A stretch of DNA of 64,000 nucleotides from Bacteroides propionicifaciens DSM 19291 = JCM 14649 (GTDB lineage: Bacteria > Bacteroidota > Bacteroidia > Bacteroidales > Bacteroidaceae), in the NCBI RefSeq assembly GCF_000375405.1, contig NZ_AQWS01000010.1:18553-82552 (forward strand), read 5' to 3'. Positions 56,828-64,000 of this stretch are shown piece by piece; position 1 is the stretch's first letter, and every line of letters begins with the position of its first letter. The notes beneath the pieces are model-generated. The model saw only the letters and a list, made by a program, of their open reading frames with translations. It was not told the DNA's origin and made no database searches. Both the position numbers and the translations under genes were made by a program.

Positions 56828-58648
56828 TTAGTTGATTATTATATCCCCAACAGGGAAATGACAATTTCGTTTAGCACGGTTTTTAACCGCTCCCATCATG
56901 ATAGTAATTATCCCAACACGACCAATAAACATAAGTATGATTAATAAACCCTTAGCTGGATTATCAAAAGTATGGGTAATCCCTAACCCTGCTCCACAAG
57001 TACTCATAGCTGCGACACATTCGTAAATCAGTAGCAAAGGAGAAGTGTCGGGCTCAAAGAGCGTAAGCAAGAAGGAAGCTATAAACAGAACACCCAAAGA
57101 GATAAAAACCGTAGCATGAGCTCTATTGACCGACTGATTTGAGATTTCACGCCCAAAGACTTCAATGCGATCACTGCGCCTAAGTACAGACCTGAAATTG
57201 AGCAGAAGTACGGCGAGTGTGTTTACCTTAACCCCACCAGCAGTCGACTGTGCAGCACCACCAATCCACATTAAGACAAAAAAGATAATACAAGAGTGAA
57301 ACCTCATGTCGTTAATATCAACCGAACTAAAGCCCGCTGAACGTGGGTTAATGGATAAAAACAGAGCCTTGGTTATCTTCTCAGATAATGGCATCCCTGC
57401 CAATACACCATTCCATTCCAAGAGTGACATCATGATAGTTCCAAAGAGTATCAATCCAAGTGACAAATAAAGTACAATTCGTGTATTTAAACTATATAAA
57501 CGGTAGATATAAGGAGGTTTACTATGCCTAAAGTAGGCAATCATACGTTTGACTTTGGTAATGAGTGCATCTTTAAAGTTCACAAGAATTGGGAAACCTA
57601 TACCACCAAGAATAATCAAAACAGAGATTACAATATAAATCCCATTTTGATGATATACCCTCACATCTCCTAGACCATCGGCTAGAGTCGAAAATCCTGC
57701 GTTACAAAAAGCCGAAATCGAGTGGAAAACCGAGAAAGCAATCTCTTGCTCCATATCCATTCCAAGCGTACCGTGTATAGTCATCCAAATTGAAAATGCC
57801 CCTATCCCCTCAATGACTAAGGTGAAGACCAATATATAGAGTAACGTAGATAGCAGAGATCCTAACGAGTTAGAACTCACCATATCCCGAACAACAACTT
57901 GATTATAAAGACTCGTATTACCCATAAAGAAAAGAGCAAAAAAACTAGTAAAAGTCATCACACCTAACCCACCTATTTGAATAAGAATAATAACAATTGT
58001 CATACCCACAGGAGTTAATGTTGCGGGGATATCGATAGGTGTCAAACCTGTTACACAAACGGCACTTGTCGATAAGAATATAGAATCTATCCAATCGATA
58101 CCATTGATAGTAGCTGTCGGGAGTTTTAACAAAAGTGAACCAACAATTATAATAACGATAAAGCTCCCAGCAAGCATTAGTGAAGGGTTAGTTCTCTTAC
58201 CAAGTAATCGGATTAAGCCACTAGAGAGATTAAAAAAAGAGAATAAAAACAGCAAACCATACCGATAAAGATTACTATTGGTAAAATCCCAAAACAACAA
58301 TACTCCACCACTTTCGGCTGGCCTATCAAAGACCACAGGTACTAAGGTCAATAAGAGCAAAACACTTAAGGTCCAAGTGGTCTTTTTGAACTGCCGCCTT
58401 GCGTCATCAACATTGAGAACCATATGTAAAACCACATCAACTAAAAAGATGAGCCACACTGCCCTGTAAATTTTATTTACAAGAATGATGTCTTTTTCGT
58501 TGAGATCATATCCGTAGCGATAGATAAAGGCTAGTATAAAAACTACAGAGGCTAAACCGGCCAACAAACCCAGTATTTTGAGCCCAGTATTTATATAAGG
58601 AATCAGGAATTTATTTTGATAGAGTAAAAGCTTATTATAGATTTTCAT
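56828..58648 (-). CDS. TrkH/KtrB-type potassium transporter membrane subunit
   Basis: 606-aa potassium translocating subunit. The four pore-loop regions are visible: SAVCVTGLTP, HSISAFCNAGFST, NPRSAGFSSVD and AMSTCGAGLG. About 140 extra residues with several helices precede the first pore region, longer than TrkH of E. coli, as is common in Bacteroidetes. It acts with the RCK subunit encoded directly downstream. Confidence 0.92.
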   Translation of the reverse strand: MKIYNKLLLYQNKFLIPYINTGLKILGLLAGLASVVFILAFIYRYGYDLNEKDIILVNKIYRAVWLIFLVDVVLHMVLNVDDARRQFKKTTWTLSVLLLLTLVPVVFDRPAESGGVLLFWDFTNSNLYRYGLLFLFSFFNLSSGLIRLLGKRTNPSLMLAGSFIVIIIVGSLLLKLPTATINGIDWIDSIFLSTSAVCVTGLTPIDIPATLTPVGMTIVIILIQIGGLGVMTFTSFFALFFMGNTSLYNQVVVRDMVSSNSLGSLLSTLLYILVFTLVIEGIGAFSIWMTIHGTLGMDMEQEIAFSVFHSISAFCNAGFSTLADGLGDVRVYHQNGIYIVISVLIILGGIGFPILVNFKDALITKVKRMIAYFRHSKPPYIYRLYSLNTRIVLYLSLGLILFGTIMMSLLEWNGVLAGMPLSEKITKALFLSINPRSAGFSSVDINDMRFHSCIIFFVLMWIGGAAQSTAGGVKVNTLAVLLLNFRSVLRRSDRIEVFGREISNQSVNRAHATVFISLGVLFIASFLLTLFEPDTSPLLLIYECVAAMSTCGAGLGITHTFDNPAKGLLIILMFIGRVGIITIMMGAVKNRAKRNCHFPVGDIIIN

Positions 58649-58880
58649 TCGTTACTATATTCTGTTTTAATATCTTTATAATTTGACTGAATACACAGTA
58701 TTCGTTAAGAATCATTTATCAGTCGCTTTTATTGAACTCAAATGAGTCCTACGTGTTAATAGAACAGTGTCGTCAACCTACAACTGCGGGTTAAAGATAC
58801 TCTTATGACAGGACATATCCCTATAAACTAAGACGAGCTAATTAAATAATTACACAATATAACTAAATAATTACTAGATA

Positions 58881-59723
58881 ATGAAATATATCGGAGCACA
58901 TGTTAGTGCATCAGGTGGAGTTGAAAATGCTCCTATTAATGCTCATAACATCGGAGCTAAAGCATTTGCCCTATTTACAAAGAATCAAAGACAGTGGGTT
59001 AGCAAACCACTAACTCAAGAGAGTATCGAGCTCTTCAAAGCCAATTGCCAAAAATACAACCTCTCTTCTGACTACATACTTCCTCACGACAGTTATCTTA
59101 TCAATTTAGGACATCCTGAGCAGGAAGGTTTAGATAAAAGTAGAGCTGCCTTTCTCGATGAAATGCAACGCTGCGAGCAACTCGGCTTATCACTGTTAAA
59201 TTTCCACCCTGGTAGTTTTCTTAAAAAAATAAGCATTGACGATTGCCTAGACCGCATTGCTGAGAGCATAAATATTGCTCTAAATCAAACTAAAGGTGTA
59301 ACAGCTGTTATTGAAAACACAGCAGGTCAAGGAACAAACTTAGGTTATACTTTTGAGCAACTTGCTCATATAATTGATAAGGTAGAAGACAAATCAAGAG
59401 TCGGTGTTTGCCTAGATACTTGCCACACCTTTACGGCAGGTTATGACTTGGTAAATAAATACGACGAAGTTTTTAATGATTTTCAAAATACTGTAGGATT
59501 TAACTACCTAAGAGGAATTCACCTGAATGACTCTAAAAAAGAGGTGGGTACAAAAGTCGACCGCCACGACAGCATCGGTAAAGGATTTATCGGCTCGGAT
59601 TTCTTTGTTAAAATGATGAATGATTCCCGATTCGACAATATGCCAATTATTTTAGAAACACCCGATGAAACAGCTTGGGCTGAAGAAATAAAATGGCTTT
59701 ATGAAGTTCAAAACTCTAAATAA
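58881..59723 (+). CDS. nfo: Deoxyribonuclease IV (apurinic/apyrimidinic endonuclease)
   Basis: 280-aa Nfo-type AP endonuclease with three zinc ions. Motifs include [38 protein letters not shown] and [23 protein letters not shown]. It cleaves at abasic sites in base-excision repair. Length is typical. The CurA-type gene begins 8 bp after it. Confidence 0.96.
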   Translation: MKYIGAHVSASGGVENAPINAHNIGAKAFALFTKNQRQWVSKPLTQESIELFKANCQKYNLSSDYILPHDSYLINLGHPEQEGLDKSRAAFLDEMQRCEQLGLSLLNFHPGSFLKKISIDDCLDRIAESINIALNQTKGVTAVIENTAGQGTNLGYTFEQLAHIIDKVEDKSRVGVCLDTCHTFTAGYDLVNKYDEVFNDFQNTVGFNYLRGIHLNDSKKEVGTKVDRHDSIGKGFIGSDFFVKMMNDSRFDNMPIILETPDETAWAEEIKWLYEVQNSK

Positions 59724-59730
59724 TAAGATT

Positions 59731-60723
59731 ATGAAAGCAAAACAAATAGTTTTAGCAAGCAGACCAATAGGTTTGCCTAAGCAAGAAGATTTTAGATACG
59801 AAGATATCGACATCCAACCACTTGAGAAAGACCAGGTATTACTAAAAGCAAAATATATATCTGTTGATCCTTATATGAGAGGTAGAATGAGTCCTAGTAA
59901 GTCTTATGTTCCACCTTTCGAACTCGACAAACCCATTACTGGGGGAGTAGTTGCTGAAGTAATCGAATCTAACTCAAAAAACCTTGCTAAAGGTGACGTA
60001 GTGGTAGGTATGATGTCATGGGCTACACAGCTCGTTATGAATGCCAAAGAACTCACTAAGATTCAACCAGGTGTCCCTGAGAGTTATCACTTAGGCGTAC
60101 TCGGTATGCCAGGACTTACAGCTTATTTTGGCCTGACTGATATTTGCAACCCACAAGCTGGTGAAACTGTTGTGGTTTCGGGTGCTGCTGGAGCTGTTGG
60201 TAGTGTAGTTGGCCAAATAGCTAAAATCAAGGGTGCCCGCACCATCGGAATTGCAGGTACTGACGAGAAATGTGAATTATTGAAAAGTAAGTTTGGATAC
60301 GACCACGTTATCAATTATAAGACTGAAGATATTGAAGAGATGCTCGACAAATATTGTCCCGAAGGTATTGACTGCTATTACGACAATGTAGGTGGACAAA
60401 TTTCAGATGCAATTATCTTTCGCTTCAAACGTTTTGCGAGAATGGCGCTTTGTGGCCAAATCTCTCTTTACAACTCTACAGAGATGCCTATGGGACCAAG
60501 AATATTGCCAGCTATTCTAAAAACTAGTGCTTTAGTTAAAGGTTTTATTGTTTCCGACTATGCTGCTAGAGCTCCTGAGGGAATGAAACAGCTAGGCCAA
60601 TGGGTAAAAGAAGGAAAACTAAACTTTACTGAAACCATAGTTGAAGGTTTCGACAACATCCCCAAAGCCTTTATAGGGCTGTTCAAAGGAGAGAATAAAG
60701 GTAAGATGATTGTTAAGATCTAG
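59731..60723 (+). CDS. CurA/leukotriene-B4-dehydrogenase-like NADP oxidoreductase
   Basis: 330-aa medium-chain reductase of the zinc-free type that reduces alpha,beta-unsaturated carbonyl compounds. It has VDPYMRGRM, the NADP fold VVSGAAGAVGSVVGQIAKIKG and the C-terminal IPKAFIGLFKGENKGKMIVKI. An in-frame ATG at 59701 inside nfo is rejected in favour of 59731, which starts at the usual MKAKQIVLASRP. Confidence 0.92.
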   Translation: MKAKQIVLASRPIGLPKQEDFRYEDIDIQPLEKDQVLLKAKYISVDPYMRGRMSPSKSYVPPFELDKPITGGVVAEVIESNSKNLAKGDVVVGMMSWATQLVMNAKELTKIQPGVPESYHLGVLGMPGLTAYFGLTDICNPQAGETVVVSGAAGAVGSVVGQIAKIKGARTIGIAGTDEKCELLKSKFGYDHVINYKTEDIEEMLDKYCPEGIDCYYDNVGGQISDAIIFRFKRFARMALCGQISLYNSTEMPMGPRILPAILKTSALVKGFIVSDYAARAPEGMKQLGQWVKEGKLNFTETIVEGFDNIPKAFIGLFKGENKGKMIVKI

Positions 60724-60733
60724 GCCATAAAAT

Positions 60734-60796
60734 AAAATGACTTAGTCGTTTGCCTGCTCCAACCTAGTGACTTACTCATAGCGAGTAAGTCATTTT
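60734..60796. terminator. Complex hairpin terminator between convergent genes
   Basis: An outer repeat AAAATGACTTA pairs with its complement, and an inner perfect 9-bp hairpin GACTTACTC/GAGTAAGTC lies at 60769-60791 and is followed by TTTT. It separates the CurA-type and AraC genes. The inner word recurs in the elements after uvrA and the TonB receptor gene. Confidence 0.75.
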
Positions 60797-60811
60797 AGCT
60801 TAGCCCGTAGC

Positions 60812-61597
60812 CTATACTTTTTTCTTGGGTTTGGTCTTCATAATCGTAGCATACGAATTGGTAAAAGCAGAAAGACTCTTATACCCTACCCGATAAGCTA
60901 CTTCAGTTAGGGTATACTGCTTGGTATCGAGCAATTCTATGCTTTTAAGAATGCGAATAAGTTGCATATATTTTTTAAGCGTAATCCCTGTTTCCTGCTT
61001 AAAAATGCGTTGCAAGTTTCTTTCCGACATCGTTGCTACATCGGCAAGTTGATCTGTACTAATATTATAACGATAATTTTGATTGATATACCCACATACA
61101 GCATTTAGCCGTGCATCACGAGGAATGGGAATCTCCAGAAAGTTGTTTTCTTGATAAAAATAGGGTAAGCTAAGGAGCATTGCATATAAAAAAGCCGATT
61201 GTTCCTCATCTTGATCAGTCAACTTATTCCATTTTCCAGCATACAGAAGCATCTCTTTCAATACCGAAGGAGCTGAAAACACCCGAGTTTGTTGATAGAA
61301 AATCTTATCGGGTAAGGTTTTAAACAGAATAACTTTTAGAATCACTGCTTTGGAGTCGGAAGTTGTACGATGCAAAGTATCGCAAGGAATCAGTATGACA
61401 TGGTTTTGAGGTACAAAATAAATCTTATCCGCAATGTGAAAATACTGATACCCCTCTTCAACATAAGTCAGTTGATAATACTTATGCGTATGGGGTAACT
61501 TTTCATGATGCCAATTATCTTCAAACCAAACATAAGCATCAGCGACAAGATCATCCACTGAGCTCCTATCTTTAAATTCTTCTATCTGGTGTTTCAT
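60812..61597 (-). CDS. AraC-family transcriptional regulator
   Basis: 261 aa. The N-terminal cupin (about 25-120; LPHTHKYYQLTYVEEGYQYFHI) is the ligand-sensing part, and the C-terminal AraC double HTH runs about 160-255 (ISTDQLADVATMSERNLQRIFKQETG, then LTEVAYRVGYKSLSAF). It is divergent from the MFS transporter gene and the two promoters overlap closely, so it most likely controls that transporter. Confidence 0.92.
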   Translation of the reverse strand: MKHQIEEFKDRSSVDDLVADAYVWFEDNWHHEKLPHTHKYYQLTYVEEGYQYFHIADKIYFVPQNHVILIPCDTLHRTTSDSKAVILKVILFKTLPDKIFYQQTRVFSAPSVLKEMLLYAGKWNKLTDQDEEQSAFLYAMLLSLPYFYQENNFLEIPIPRDARLNAVCGYINQNYRYNISTDQLADVATMSERNLQRIFKQETGITLKKYMQLIRILKSIELLDTKQYTLTEVAYRVGYKSLSAFTNSYATIMKTKPKKKV

Positions 61598-61623
61598 TAT
61601 GGCGTTCTATATATTGTTTTTGG

Positions 61624-61631
61624 CAAAAATA
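61624..61631 (-). promoter_or_regulatory. Promoter -7 box of the AraC-type gene
   Basis: TATTTTTG on the minus strand matches TAnnTTTG and lies about 27 bases upstream of the ATG at 61597. Confidence 0.5.
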
Positions 61632-61647
61632 GTAAAACCGACAAGAG

Positions 61648-61655
61648 TATCTTTG
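61648..61655 (+). promoter_or_regulatory. Promoter -7 box of the MFS gene
   Basis: TATCTTTG matches TAnnTTTG, about 40 bases upstream of the ATG at 61696 and divergent from the AraC promoter box. Confidence 0.55.
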
Positions 61656-61695
61656 TATTCAACAATTTATTAAGATTTTTTCAATCGATTATAGT

Positions 61696-62898
61696 ATGAG
61701 TAAAAACAATAAAATAGGACTATCCATATTAAGTGTAGTTGTCGTAATTTTGATTGCAGGTGGGCTACGCTCCCCAATGACAGCAGTCAGCTCTGTACTG
61801 AGCGAAATAATAACTGAGCTTAACCTCACAACCCTTGAGGGTAGCCTTTTGACTTCAATCCCACTCATTGTCTTTGCCAGCTGTTCGGTTTTAATCAGCA
61901 GAATAGCTGTGAATATGAACATTAATTACAGTTTAATCTACTCGCTACTTTTTTTAATATTAGGACTTTACCTCCGAGTTTCGGAAGGTACAAACATGCT
62001 ATTCATCGGTTCATTTCTGATTGGTCTAGGTATTTGCATCGGTAACGTACTTACACCAGCCTATATCAAAAAAACATTCCCACAGAAAGTGGGTGTTATG
62101 ACAGGGGTATTCTCTGTAGCAATGAACTTGATAGCAGCTATAGCAGCTGGTCTAAGCATCAGCATCGGTCAATGGACAGGTATGGGCTGGAGAGGCTCAC
62201 TTGGAATTTGGATTGTTTGGGGAGTTATGGCATTGCTTGCTATAAGTGTGGAAACCACTCTTCAGAAGAACAACAAGCCTCCAAAGACCAAGACAAAAGA
62301 AGAATCAAAGGCGAAAAGTAGTTTCAACGTATTCCGTTCTAAGCAAGCTTGGAATATCAGTATATTTATGGGAATCCAGTCTTTAGTTTATTACTGCTTA
62401 GTTGCACTCCTACCAACGGTACTGGTAACATACGGCATGCCCGAAGTTGAAACAGGAATTGTGTTTTCTGTGATACAACTAGCCATGCTACCCGTAATGT
62501 TTATCAGCCCGATTCTTGCCTCACGAATGAAAGACCAATCGGCAATGATTTATGCAGTGGGGATTCTGATGTTTATTGGTGTAGGGATGCTTGTCGTACT
62601 CAAAGCTCAGCTTATTTACCTTTCGGCAATTATCATTGGCACAGCCATCGGACTCGCCTTTACACTTTCAATACTCTTCTTTTCAATAAAAAGCAGAACC
62701 ATGGATGGTACCATTAAAATATCGGGTAAAGCACAATCGGTAGGCTACCTAATAGCAGCCTGCGGACCTCCTGTTTTTGGGATGCTCCACGACTGGGACA
62801 CTTCGTGGAAATCCTCTTTTTATTTCTTGCTAGTAATGATAGTTATCATGACTTTCTTTGGGTTAAGAGCAGCAAAACCACGATTTATTGAAGATTAA
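61696..62898 (+). CDS. CynX/NimT-type MFS transporter
   Basis: 400-aa major facilitator with about 12 helices. The first helix and loop GGLRSPMTAVSSVLSEI and the following TLEGSLLTSIPLIVFA match the CynX/NimT subfamily (cyanate or nitroimidazole-related transport in other bacteria). The central loop contains a Lys-rich linker near residues 190-215. The substrate is not known. Probably controlled by the divergent AraC regulator. Confidence 0.87.
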   Translation: MSKNNKIGLSILSVVVVILIAGGLRSPMTAVSSVLSEIITELNLTTLEGSLLTSIPLIVFASCSVLISRIAVNMNINYSLIYSLLFLILGLYLRVSEGTNMLFIGSFLIGLGICIGNVLTPAYIKKTFPQKVGVMTGVFSVAMNLIAAIAAGLSISIGQWTGMGWRGSLGIWIVWGVMALLAISVETTLQKNNKPPKTKTKEESKAKSSFNVFRSKQAWNISIFMGIQSLVYYCLVALLPTVLVTYGMPEVETGIVFSVIQLAMLPVMFISPILASRMKDQSAMIYAVGILMFIGVGMLVVLKAQLIYLSAIIIGTAIGLAFTLSILFFSIKSRTMDGTIKISGKAQSVGYLIAACGPPVFGMLHDWDTSWKSSFYFLLVMIVIMTFFGLRAAKPRFIED

Positions 62899-62990
62899 AG
62901 TTTAGATATTCAGCTCTTTCAAACAATAATGTATATAAAGTGTTTTGACAGTAATTACACCTATGGTAAATTTAACCAACACAAATAATT

Positions 62991-63455
62991 ATGAGAAAGG
63001 CACTGAATATAATCGTACCCATACTAATCTGTTTTCTAGTAGGAATGACGGCGAGTTATTTTCAAGCTGATGCGATACAAACCTGGTATCCAACGCTGAA
63101 TAAGCCTATTCTAACTCCACCGAATATAATTTTTCCAATAGCATGGAGTATAATCTACCTGCTGATGGGGGCATCAATCGGTCTAGTTTTGAACAGCAGT
63201 ACGCCCGAAAAAAGAAAAATAGGTATACTCTTTATTTTACAACTGCTCTTTAATTTCAGTTGGAGTTTCAGCTTCTTTTATTTGCAAAATCCACTGTTGG
63301 GTTTAATCAATATTTTGATACTCGACATACTTGTATTGATGTATATAATTAAAACCTATAAAGCATTTAAAGTAAGTTCCTATCTATTTCTTCCTTACAT
63401 AATATGGATTGCTTTCGCTACATACTTGAATGGATATATTTGGCTGGCGAACTGA
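62991..63455 (+). CDS. TspO/MBR-family protein
   Basis: 154-aa membrane protein with five helices. Family marks are TWYPTLNKPILTPPNIIFPIAWSIIYLLMG, the aromatic NFSWSFSFFYLQNP and a C-terminal PYIIWIAFATYLNGYIWLAN. TspO proteins bind porphyrins and have been tied to tetrapyrrole and oxidative-stress responses. It is separated from the MFS gene by 92 bp. Confidence 0.92.
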   Translation: MRKALNIIVPILICFLVGMTASYFQADAIQTWYPTLNKPILTPPNIIFPIAWSIIYLLMGASIGLVLNSSTPEKRKIGILFILQLLFNFSWSFSFFYLQNPLLGLINILILDILVLMYIIKTYKAFKVSSYLFLPYIIWIAFATYLNGYIWLAN

Positions 63456-63510
63456 TCTTGAATAAGAGTATATAGGCTTGAATCAAAAACTACTATAGTC
63501 TTAAAAAAAC

Positions 63511-63547
63511 AAAGGGACGAATACTCATGATAAGTATTCGTCCCTTT
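63511..63547. terminator. Bidirectional intrinsic terminator
   Basis: A 15-bp perfect stem AAAGGGACGAATACT and its complement, between tspO and the uxuA remnant. Confidence 0.9.
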
Positions 63548-63567
63548 GATATATTAACCAGCGTACA

Positions 63568-63766
63568 TTAACGATATAAGGTTTTAGCAATACCTAGCTC
63601 TAAGCCACGTAACTCAGCCAAGCCACGTAATCGCCCGATAGCCGAATATCCAGGATTGGTATGCTTGGTCAAGTCATCAAGCATTTGATGTCCATGGTCT
63701 GGACGAAATGGGATTGATTTGTTGTACTTATTCTGAATTGCCAAACAAGCCTTCATCACTTCGTAC
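63568..63766 (-). pseudogene. uxuA: Mannonate dehydratase, 3' remnant cut by an IS element
   Basis: The last 63 or so codons of uxu[27 protein letters not shown] and [23 protein letters not shown] are the C-terminal signature of D-mannonate dehydratase in the glucuronate pathway. Going upstream, the frame is open only to a TAG at about 63775, and similarity stops just before YEVMKA, where the IS3-family element begins. The 5' part of the gene should lie beyond the element, outside the window. The remnant cannot make an active enzyme. Confidence 0.88.
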
Positions 63767-64000
63767 TGGAGTTCCTAACTTTTCTTGTACAAATAGTTAA
63801 GCGACATTATTCATATTCTGTTTTCTGTATTGGTTGTTAAACTCTTCAATAGTTTGATAGTCTAGGTATGAATGCCTTCGTTGCTTTCTATACCAAATTT
63901 CAATGTACTCAAAAATTCTATTTTTCATTTGCTTTGCTCCCATAAGTTTAGTTCCATAAATCAATTCTGTTTTCAGAGATTTGAAGAAACTTTCTGCCAC
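63767..64000 (-). mobile_element. IS3-family insertion sequence, right end; continues past the window
   Basis: Contains the C terminus of an IS3-type transposase. The likely outer end is TGGAGTTCCTAAC at 63767, which begins with TG as IS3-family ends do and lies where uxuA similarity stops. The other end is outside the window, so the inverted repeats and target duplication cannot be checked. Confidence 0.75.
63797..64000 (-). CDS. IS3-family transposase OrfB, C-terminal part
   Basis: The 67 visible residues hold AESFFKSLKTELIYG, then FEYIEIWYRKQRRHSYLDY and IEEFNNQY, the end of the DDE integrase domain of IS3 OrfB, including the last catalytic Glu region. The frame is open at the window edge, so the gene continues upstream. 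Confidence 0.9.
   Translation of the reverse strand: MAESFFKSLKTELIYGTKLMGAKQMKNRIFEYIEIWYRKQRRHSYLDYQTIEEFNNQYRKQNMNNVA

Noticed and set aside
1..64000. CRISPR array, rRNA operon or prophage
   Set aside because: No regularly spaced direct repeats, no rRNA sequence and no phage structural genes were seen.

Overview
This window is a piece of an AT-rich Bacteroidetes chromosome, most likely Bacteroidales. The evidence is a hybrid two-component system protein of the Bacteroides type, a tandem pair of S46 dipeptidyl-peptidases, an anaerobic sulfatase maturase, a DUF4369 lipoprotein, an FjTAL-like ammonia lyase, and promoters matching the Bacteroidetes consensus (TAnnTTTG at -7). The genus cannot be fixed from sequence alone.

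Layout. 1-8.7 kb: 5'-truncated purL, then a hybrid sensor/regulator with damaged signalling residues, translationally coupled to a pair of half-size ChrA transporters. 8.8-21 kb: mostly housekeeping genes (GHL10-type glycoside hydrolase, uvrA, metallophosphoesterase lipoprotein, tRNA-Arg(CCG), asnA-ung, POT peptide transporter, YbaK deacylase, purine/uracil-type permease). 21-23.5 kb: a TonB-dependent receptor with methionine-rich insertions.

23.7-46.8 kb: the centrepiece, 22 minus-strand genes with overlaps or gaps of 38 bp at most, read from one recognisable promoter at about 46.87 kb. It is an aryl-polyene/flexirubin-type pigment locus: tyrosine ammonia lyase, ketoreductase, three catalytically complete ketosynthases, one degenerate ketosynthase (chain-length-factor-like), a ketosynthase with an extra degenerate half-domain, two ACPs, two hotdog dehydratases, a thioesterase, O-methyltransferase, LpxL-type acyltransferase, polysaccharide deacetylase, LolA-like carrier and lipoprotein, GT2-DUF2062, a three-part MMPL/acyltransferase/methyltransferase fusion, a CrtI-like FAD enzyme, a C45 autoprocessing acyltransferase and a PaaK-like ligase. 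The inferred route is tyrosine to 4-coumarate, activation, iterative KS/KR/DH extension to an aryl polyene carboxylate, then methylation, attachment to a lipid-like acceptor and export to the outer membrane. No DarA/DarB resorcinol genes are present, so a complete flexirubin is not encoded here.

47-58.7 kb: two thioredoxins (one exported, one cytosolic), DPP11 and DPP7, anSME, a DUF4369 lipoprotein, a GNAT, dinB and a TrkA/TrkH potassium system. 58.9-63.5 kb: nfo, a CurA-type reductase, an AraC regulator divergent from a CynX/NimT-type MFS transporter, and TspO. At the right edge, the 3' end of uxuA (mannonate dehydratase) is cut by an IS3-family element that runs out of the window.
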